From the NCBI GenBank assembly GCA_946406115.1, contig OX291544.1:5828001-5892000 (forward strand): a stretch of DNA of 64,000 bases, given 5' to 3'. Both the position numbers and the translations under genes were made by a program. Origin of the DNA: Apoda limacodes (lineage: Eukaryota; Arthropoda; Insecta; Lepidoptera; Limacodidae). Below the pieces are notes generated by a model, which saw nothing but the letters and a program-made list of their open reading frames with translations, was not told where the DNA came from and did no database searches. Positions 56,853-64,000 of this stretch are shown here, in pieces. The first letter of the stretch is position 1, and every line of letters starts with the position of its first letter.

Positions 56853-56977
56853 ATAGTCTGGTCAACATGTACCTTTTTGGGTGAAATTTTTGTATAGTCT
56901 CCGAAAATTACGATCAAGGTGTCATTCGATTCGGAATATTATGTAGAAAGTTTAAGAAAAAGTTCCAAAAGGGGCCG

Positions 56978-57277
56978 ATGAAAATTGCAAAAGTTATTAA
57001 CAATTTAAAAAAAAAAAAAGTAGGGGTTTGTTTTTTTTTGAATATCTCAAAAACTATCAAAGATATTCGAAATTTGAAAAAAGATCTGAAAAGAGGAGGA
57101 AATTTCCTAAAAAAAAGTCCTGCCTCCCGGAACTGTATCTTTAATATTTATAGTTTTTACGGAGCCCTGAAAATAGCGCTAAAAGCGGGTAGTGTGGCTT
57201 CCGCTCGCGATTTGTCATTCGGACACGGTAACAATAAAAATCATTTTAATATATTAAATATGAATATTAAGGAATAA
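56978..57277 (+). CDS. 99-codon open frame in left palindrome arm, unknown
   Basis: Begins MKIAKVINNLKKKK and contains SPASRNCIFNIYSFYGALKI and ALKAGSVASARDLSFGHG. I do not recognise it. The first third is lysine- and asparagine-rich, as translated AT-rich DNA tends to be; the middle is more protein-like. It is mirrored at 59530-59829. It may be chance or a remnant of a longer element gene; no promoter or neighbour supports expression. Confidence 0.25.
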   Translation: MKIAKVINNLKKKKVGVCFFLNISKTIKDIRNLKKDLKRGGNFLKKSPASRNCIFNIYSFYGALKIALKAGSVASARDLSFGHGNNKNHFNILNMNIKE

Positions 57278-59529
57278 AAAAAATTTAGTACTATTGGGAT
57301 ATATAAATGAACAATAATCCGTAGGCGAAAAATTTTTATCCCCATTTTTCCATTAGTTATGCATTAGTTAATTAACTACTTTTTCTGAATAGAATGTTAA
57401 CAGAAAAAACCTGATTATTATTAAACTACAACCCTAGGATTTTTTTCACTTCGTGGAGTTATTCTTAAAAGGCATTAAAATAGATCCCCGTTGGAAAAAT
57501 TTAAAAATGTTAATTTTCCACTTTTTTATTAACAATCGAAAACATAAAAAAATTAAAAACTGCATAAAAGTTATTAAAAAAATTTTGTTTTTCAAATATT
57601 TCAAATTTTATGATTTCTAACTGTTAAAAGTTACATGAAAATATTTTTTTTTAATTTTTTACCGCGATTGTTTAAATAATTGTTATAAACAAATGCATTG
57701 TTTATAAGATAATCAACAAATTTTTTTTCCTAATCTACTTGTTGATATAAATTATGATTTTTAAGAAAAAAATTATTCCTTAAAAAAAATTATTTATTGC
57801 TATAAAATGCATTTCTTAATTAACAATCGTTTTTTACCACTAAATATAAATATTAAGGAACCATTTTTTCTCTAAAAATCATAAATTCTATTGTTCTTAA
57901 ATATTCTGGAAAAAAAAATTTTTTTTTTTCATTTTTTATTTGTTTATTTAATAAACAATTTGTTATAAACAAATGGATTTTCTTACTTTATTTTTTTTTT
58001 AATTCGTAATTTAATTATAAAAACAGCTATGTATTATTTTTTATGAAAAATTTTTTTTATCTATTTTTTATATAACTTTTAATATTTTTATGTCCTAAAA
58101 TTTGCCTTTTTATCTCGCTCTTTTTCTTTTATAATTGGTATAACTTTTAAACTATTATATATACGACAATTATACTTCAAGTCGTTTTTATTCACTATAA
58201 ATTAATGAACAATTTAAGCTTTTAACTTCAGCTCTAGCTCTATTATTTATGTTAATTATTCACAATTGTTTATAAAAAATAAACCGAAAATTTTTTTTCT
58301 TGTTTTTCTATTCCAAAACGTGGTTAAATGTTCATAAATTTATAATTATGAGCCTTTGATGACTTGCATTTTACTAATTTGCTGTTATTAAAAATTGATT
58401 ACAATCGTATTTGCATAGACTTTTCCCGAAAAATTTTAAAACTTTTCCATTATGTTAATTACATTTTAACGAGTGTTCTTTTATCAATCTTTCCATACTA
58501 AGATTATTTTAGAATTTTTTCGGTTTATTTTTTATAAACAATTGTCAATAATTAACATAAATAATAGAGCTAGAGCTGAAGTTAAAAGCTTAAATTGTTC
58601 ATTAATTTATAGTGAATAAAAACGACTTGAAGTATAATTGTCGTATATATAATAGTTTAAAAGTTATACCAATTATAAAAGAAAAAGAGCGAGATAAAAA
58701 GGCAAATTTTAGGACATAAAAATATTAAAAGTTATATAAAAAATAGATAAAAAAAATTTTTCATAAAAAATAATACATAGCTGTTTTTATAATTAAATTA
58801 CGAATTAAAAAAAAAATAAAGTAAGAAAATCCATTTGTTTATAACAAATTGTTTATTAAATAAACAAATAAAAAATGAAAAAAAAAAATTTTTTTTTCCA
58901 GAATATTTAAGAACAATAGAATTTATGATTTTTAGAGAAAAAATGGTTCCTTAATATTTATATTTAGTGGTAAAAAACGATTGTTAATTAAGAAATGCAT
59001 TTTATAGCAATAAATAATTTTTTTTAAGGAATAATTTTTTTCTTAAAAATCATAATTTATATCAACAAGTAGATTAGGAAAAAAAATTTGTTGATTATCT
59101 TATAAACAATGCATTTGTTTATAACAATTATTTAAACAATCGCGGTAAAAAATTAAAAAAAAATATTTTCATGTAACTTTTAACAGTTAGAAATCATAAA
59201 ATTTGAAATATTTGAAAAACAAAATTTTTTTAATAACTTTTATGCAGTTTTTAATTTTTTTATGTTTTCGATTGTTAATAAAAAAGTGGAAAATTAACAT
59301 TTTTAAATTTTTCCAACGGGGATCTATTTTAATGCCTTTTAAGAATAACTCCACGAAGTGAAAAAAATCCTAGGGTTGTAGTTTAATAATAATCAGGTTT
59401 TTTCTGTTAACATTCTATTCAGAAAAAGTAGTTAATTAACTAATGCATAACTAATGGAAAAATGGGGATAAAAATTTTTCGCCTACGGATTATTGTTCAT
59501 TTATATATCCCAATAGTACTAAATTTTTT

Positions 59530-59829
59530 TTATTCCTTAATATTCATATTTAATATATTAAAATGATTTTTATTGTTACCGTGTCCGAATGACAAATCGC
59601 GAGCGGAAGCCAGACTACCCGCTTTTAGCGCTATTTTCAGGGCTCCGTAAAAATTATAAATATTAAAGATACAGTTCCGGGAGGTAGGACTTTTTTTTAG
59701 GAAATTTCCTCCTCTTTTCAGATCTTTTTTCAAATTTCGAATATCTTTGATAGTTTTTGAGATATTCAAAAAAAAACAAACACCTACTTTTTTTTTTTTT
59801 AAATTGTTAATAACTTTTGCAATTTTCAT
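59530..59829 (-). CDS. mirror copy of the 99-codon frame in right palindrome arm
   Basis: Same frame as 56978-57277, with Ala to Thr, Ser to Asn and Val to Leu changes at three places. Since both frames lie in inverted arms, conservation reflects arm identity and is not evidence of coding. Confidence 0.25.
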   Translation of the reverse strand: MKIAKVINNLKKKKVGVCFFLNISKTIKDIRNLKKDLKRGGNFLKKSPTSRNCIFNIYNFYGALKIALKAGSLASARDLSFGHGNNKNHFNILNMNIKE

Positions 59830-59954
59830 CGGCCCCTTTTGGAACTTTTTCTTAAACTTTCTACATAATATTCCGAATCGAATGACACCTTGATCGTAAT
59901 TTTCGGAGACTATACAAAAATTTCACCCAAAAAGGTACATGTTGACCAGACTAT

Positions 59955-60571
59955 TATTGCGATGAAAACTTTGTATATTAATAATTCACGGGTATTTTAT
60001 GGATGGATATGCGTTATGCGACAATTGTAAATAGTGCTTTATAATAATAATACATTTTGAGTAGTGACAAGTTACAGACATGTGAAAGATTAAAACAGTT
60101 TAAATGAAAAAATGATGTTCGGATACACCTTAAGGCTTAATCCCTATCTTATTGTCATTCTATTTCTATTGCCATAGAACAATATACTTAATACCTAAAC
60201 TAAATACTAGGTATAAGTTTTCACTGTTTCCCGGATAGTACAACATGGTATAAGATCAAGTCTTGTCACACGGTGACCCATCCATGACTTAACGTGTTAC
60301 GTCAAAAATTGACACTTTGACTTATTAATTACATCAGTGTCATGACACTGATGAATTGCGTGCAAGTAATATTCGTTATAAAACTGTCGGTGATAACGTT
60401 TATCTTTAATACGTAATATTGGTGGAAATCTCCTCTCTATCTTATCTTAAGCCTTTAATTGTAATAAAAATTGTAATTTTATAGTAAATGGATTACCAGC
60501 TCTTTCACGATTATCTATTGTCCACCTAATTGCCTTTACAATGTTTATACCTACATTTTGATTTACAACGT
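59955..60571. other. non-coding stretch with perfect 22-bp palindrome
   Basis: No gene. CATCAGTGTCATGACACTGATG-type palindrome at 60332-60353 (arms CATCAGTGTCA, read identically on both strands). Confidence 0.6.
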
Positions 60572-60690
60572 CTATCCTACTAATATTATAAATGAGTAAG
60601 TTTGGACGTTTGTTACACAATCCCGCTTTAACAACTGTACGGATCGGGATGAAACTTGGCACATATAATATCTAGTTATATATAAGATTC
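60572..60690 (+). repeat. fragment of the ACTAATATTATAAATG dispersed repeat
   Basis: CTATCCTACTAATATTATAA, AAGTTTGGACGTTTGTTACA and CGGGATGAAACTTGGCACAT are the first part of the family at 42815-43150. Confidence 0.65.
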
Positions 60691-61200
60691 GAAAAGATTT
60701 TTGACGAGAAGGGAAACAATGAAAACCAATTTAATGCTCACTTTATTAATTTTAGGACTGCTTGATAAAACCTTACAATTTCAAATTCATTGGTCAAAAT
60801 TGGCAAAGATTGAAAAAAGGCACAGACAACGGATTAATAAAAGAGCCGTTAACGCCTGCGAGATCAGTACGAGTAATTTTCGGTCGCCACTCATTTAATT
60901 ATTTTGAAATCGGTCGACAAACACTACTCTCTAAAATACAATTTCCCTTCTAAAGAGCTTTTAATTCACCTCGTGTTCACGCCAAAGTTTCGTGACGTTA
61001 TTCGGAACGCACCTGTAATGAGCAACGAGTGAAGCGACCAAAAACAGCAACACTGTTCGTCTGCTCGCTCCCGCTGATTTATGTGAATATCAGTCAAGAT
61101 TTGAATATCAACGAAAAGTTTTTCTGCTTAAGTTGTCTGCGCAAGTGTTAATATTTACATAAAAACTCTATTACCCGCGAGGGCCCATTAACTATATACA
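60691..61200. other. stretch before BEL/Pao coding region, possible LTR
   Basis: No gene. It could include the left LTR of the BEL/Pao element (for example from about 60960), but its second copy would be beyond the window, so the LTR cannot be confirmed. Confidence 0.3.
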
Positions 61201-61815
61201 GTGACGTGAAAGTGTCCAGCCAAAAGAAAACTGACCTCAGCTCAATCCAACGAACATAATATCTGCTCATCAACTAGTAAGTCTTTTTCCATTTTCACGT
61301 CTTCAGCCCACGACTACTAGGTCTTACAAAGACCATTTGGTAGTAAGCCAGCCCTATAATATAATACAGTCCACACTCCGCCGTTACCGGCTCTAACCGG
61401 CATTAACTCAGCTCATATTTATGTTAAAACTACTGTTTCTCATCACCATCCCTTTTCATGCTTTTAGCCTGCAGTCTATTTATCATAATCATTACATTTA
61501 ATCCCATTTTTCAGCCCTAAAACCTACACTTTTCCCTCATCCGACAAATTACCCTCATATTTTTTTTGTGTGTAAAATAATTTGATAATTAGTTTTTTCG
61601 AACCGAAATAAAAAAAAAAATTGTATTACCAGCCCTAAAACTTTGCTGCTGAATTTAGTAGTTTATTTAAATAGTTTCAGCCCATACCTTCTTTATTTTT
61701 GTAAATTTTTATTTGTTTTCAATTAAGTTGAAACTGTTTACTCTGCTCATATTTAGTATTTTTGTGTAATTTTGTAGCCTTTTTGAGCACATTTTGTTTA
61801 TATTTTATCGTTGCA

Positions 61816-62043
61816 ATGCCGTCAAAATCGCAAGCAGCCAAATTAAGGGAAGCCCATAAGGCGATTTTATTTTTGCTTGAAGTGGCGCACCATACTGCTA
61901 AGTACACTAGGGCTGACTTTTCAGGCCAATTCACCAAACTTGATGAGGTGAAGAGTAGACTGGATGAGGTCTACTATGAGATTTTGGACGGGTCTGACTT
62001 AGATGACAAATCTGAGTCAGTGTATGATGAAAATTATAGTTAA
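61816..62043 (+). pseudogene. gag-like N-terminal fragment of BEL/Pao element
   Basis: 75 codons from MPSKSQAAKLREAH, including LDEVKSRLDEVYYEILDG, ending in an acidic tail and stop. Charged, heptad-like sequence typical of the start of BEL/Pao gag. Downstream about 62090-62200 another frame reads SKLPKF-like gag text (QLPKFNSKLED) before coding is lost. Confidence 0.55.
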
Positions 62044-62239
62044 GCATGTATAGCATATGAAAAAAATTTAGTTGCCAATGTAACAATCAGCTCAAAAATA
62101 ACTGGAATGGATTCAGCACGCACCTCAACCTCATCTGCCCCTACCTCCGTTCTGCACAAAAAACAGTTACCCAAATTTAATTCCAAACTGGAAGATTTAC
62201 AATCTTCAAGAGCTTGACTGACACAAAGGCCGATTTGAC

Positions 62240-63288
62240 AGCTATAGTTCTGGCCCACCTCTTCAGCGAGACATCACTGACATCATTCTCCACTTCTGCA
62301 CTCACCAGGTGGTATTCAGCACAGACATCCAGATGATGTTCAGGAACATACTTATTAACCCAGACCAAAGACAATTTCAGCTCATTCTATGGAGCTCTGC
62401 TCCTGATCAGCCCCTACTCACTTATGCCATGTCCACGGTTACCTATTACCTTGCAAACCGTTCTATCCTGCAGCTGGTTTCCGATGAGGGGCATCGCTTT
62501 CCCCAGGCCGCACAGGTACTTACCCGTTCCATTTTTGTGGATGAAATCCTGACAGGGCATGAATCAGTCGCAAATGCTCGGGCACTGCAGACCGAACTCA
62601 TCGAGTTATTAGCTCTGAGAGGATTCATTTGCAAAAATGGACCTCTAACACCCAAGAGCTTCTAGACCGTTTCCTAGAAGACCAGTGTGACATGCCTAAG
62701 GACTTTGATCTCAGCTCAGACTCCAATGTCGTCAAGGTACTTGGTATTCAATACCACAGACTGATACGTTTACCTTCAACATCTCAATCCCTGTCTTGGA
62801 GGAATTCACAAAAAGATCCATCATCAGCATTATCCCAATGGATGGATCGGGCTGATCTGATGACAGGGCTTGTCATCTTCCGCGCAAAATTATTAATCCA
62901 GCATCTTTGGACTTTAAAACTATACTGGGATGAACCGACTCCTACCAAGCTCACTCTTCAGTGTCAGCACATATTCGATGACTTACCTCGACTTTCTGCT
63001 TTACAACTTCCTAGAAAGGTCTGCTCAAACAAAGGTTCCACTTATACTCTGCACGGCTTTGCTGATGCATCTGAATCTGGATATGCTGCGGTAGTATACC
63101 TCTACGAAACTGAACCCGCTGGTAAGGTTCATGTCAATCTGCTCACTTCCAAATCTAAGGTGGATCCAATCAAGAACCGCCAGATTATCCCAAAATTGGG
63201 AGTTATCAGCAGCTCATCTCTTGTTTCAGCTCATTGCCCGTGTATCAGCTTAACTTTCTGCTCATATTCAATCACTACAAGTATTTGA
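62240..63288 (+). pseudogene. BEL/Pao reverse transcriptase and RNase H-like region, broken
   Basis: Begins GPPLQRDITDIILHFCTHQV, then VFSTDIQMMFRNILINPDQR, FQLILWSSAPDQPL, QLVSDEGHRFPQAAQVL and SIFVDEILTG. In the catalytic box the family normally has YVDDI; here it is FVDEI, with the second Asp changed to Glu. Between TYYLAN and QLVSDEG about a dozen family residues are missing. After a frame change at about 62630, CDMPKDFDLSSDSNVVKVLG, VIFRAKLLIQHLWTLKLYWD, PRKVCSNKGSTYTLHGFADA and SESGYAAVVYLYETEPAGKV follow. Inactive. Confidence 0.8.
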
Positions 63289-63383
63289 GGCCAACTGGGT
63301 CTCTGTGATTAAGACCACTACATGCAATCACAATTGGAGACACGAACTTCTCCTTAAACCCTGCCGACAGTGCGAGCAAAGGT

Positions 63384-63876
63384 ATGTCTGTTCAAGAACT
63401 ACTAAAACATGATCTATGGTGGTCACCTAAATGGCTTAAAGCCCCACCAGATACCTGGCCTACTATGCCTCCAGCTCTAGGTCATCATCTGCTCCCAGGA
63501 CTCAAACCCAGGAAAATGGTAGCTCACATTGCTGTACCTGATCTAGACACAGAGCTACTGACGAGATTCAGCTCACTTTACAGTTTGATAGGTGTAACCG
63601 CCTGTATAAAACGTTTTGCCAACAATTGTCGCACAAAATGTGACGCCTGCCTCATGGGTCCATTACTGTCAGCGAACAGACATCCACCGTCTGCACACCA
63701 ATAAAACTCGTACTGTGCGACTACAACGCCTCTCACCCTTCTTAAAGGATGATCTGCTCAGAGTATGTGGTGGCTTAGCCAACTCGGCCCTTAGATATGA
63801 AGCTCAGCACCCTCTTATAGTTACACGCCATTTTACGCCAGCAATTCTGGATTCTATCAGCTCGTCGAATTATTAG
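63384..63876 (+). pseudogene. BEL/Pao region between RNase H and integrase, broken
   Basis: First frame reads SVQELLKHDLWWSPKWLKAP, DTELLTRFSSLYSLIGVTAC and IKRFANNCRTK. The second (63616-63876) reads TVRLQRLSPFLKDDLLRVCG, GLANSALRYEAQHPLIVTRH and ends in PAILDSISSSNY. These match the region just before and at the start of the BEL/Pao integrase. The frame shift lies near 63660. Confidence 0.7.
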
Positions 63877-64000
63877 ACACCGTGTGTACAAGTGTATGCA
63901 TTGCTTCAAATGTCGCCCTTAACTGAAGGCCCCGTTTAAGGCAGATCTACCTGCAGAAAGAGTCAGCCCACAACCTATCTTTGCACAAGTGTCAACCGAT

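Larger units (their letters stand above)
56853..59954. mobile_element. 3.1-kb palindrome: two 1.44-kb inverted arms, 226-bp spacer
   Basis: Left arm 56853-58290 and right arm 58517-59954 are reverse complements, with mirror axis at 58403.5. Ends read ATAGTCTGGTCAACATGTAC and its reverse complement; pairing stops sharply outside them. Only a handful of differences were seen over the arms, for example three amino-acid changes in the mirrored 99-codon frames. Most of the arm is very AT-rich; a more balanced part lies near 57110-57240. No transposase or known protein. It looks like a non-autonomous fold-back element or a pair of long terminal inverted repeats left after internal loss. Confidence 0.9.
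61201..64000 (+). mobile_element. BEL/Pao LTR retrotransposon, internally deleted and decayed, runs off right edge
   Basis: Leader, then a short gag-like frame (61816-62043), then pol pieces in order: RT (about 62240-62665), a connecting region and RNase H-like part (62629-63288), and an integrase N-terminal region (63384-63876). The usual gag, protease and RT start between them are missing. Frames are broken several times. Order and motifs fit BEL/Pao. The 3' LTR is not in the window. Confidence 0.85.

Noticed and set aside
56853..59954. Polinton/Maverick terminal repeats
   Set aside because: The arms are long enough, but no capsid, polymerase or integrase sequence lies between them and the ends do not show the expected terminal bases on both sides.

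Overview
The window looks like insect, very probably lepidopteran, nuclear DNA. It is AT-rich, its one host gene is cut into many short exons with GT-AG introns, and the rest is packed with repeat types familiar from moths and butterflies: jockey-type and RTE-like LINE debris, tRNA-headed SINEs, small inverted-repeat elements, a hAT element and a BEL/Pao LTR retrotransposon. The species cannot be told from the sequence alone.

One host gene is certain. The minus strand from 38940 down to 4948 encodes glutamate synthase (GOGAT; fused large and small subunits). I could place 40 consecutive exons whose splice phases all agree and which join into one open frame of about 1,973 residues ending in TGA. 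The order of parts is glutamine amidotransferase, central domain, FMN synthase domain with a 3Fe-4S motif, GXGXG domain, then the NAD(P)H/FAD small subunit. The first exon or exons, carrying the start codon and the N-terminal catalytic cysteine, were not found and must lie to the right of 38940, perhaps beyond the window.

Layout: 1-4947 is gene-poor, with a LINE C-terminal scrap at 572-679. 4948-38940 is the GOGAT gene; its introns hold a 5'-truncated LINE (15.1-17.4 kb), SINEs, two small MITEs, LINE 3' tails and two deleted fragments of one jockey-like family. From 39.3 to 52.6 kb lie more copies of that family: a rearranged one (39.3-40.4 kb), a scrambled inverted one (44.9-46.6 kb), a nearly full-length one (48.3-51.9 kb) and a 3' scrap (52.4 kb). 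At 53,009-56,499 is a complete but decayed hAT element with intact terminal repeats and a perfect 8-bp target duplication. Next comes a 3.1-kb palindrome (56,853-59,954) with two nearly identical 1.44-kb arms. From about 61.2 kb to the right edge is a deleted BEL/Pao element.

No RNA gene, CRISPR array or prokaryotic feature was seen. The most unusual structures are the giant palindrome, the precisely bounded hAT with an identical 229-bp tandem duplication upstream of its core promoter, and the self-complementary retroelement at 45-46 kb, which would fold into long dsRNA if transcribed.
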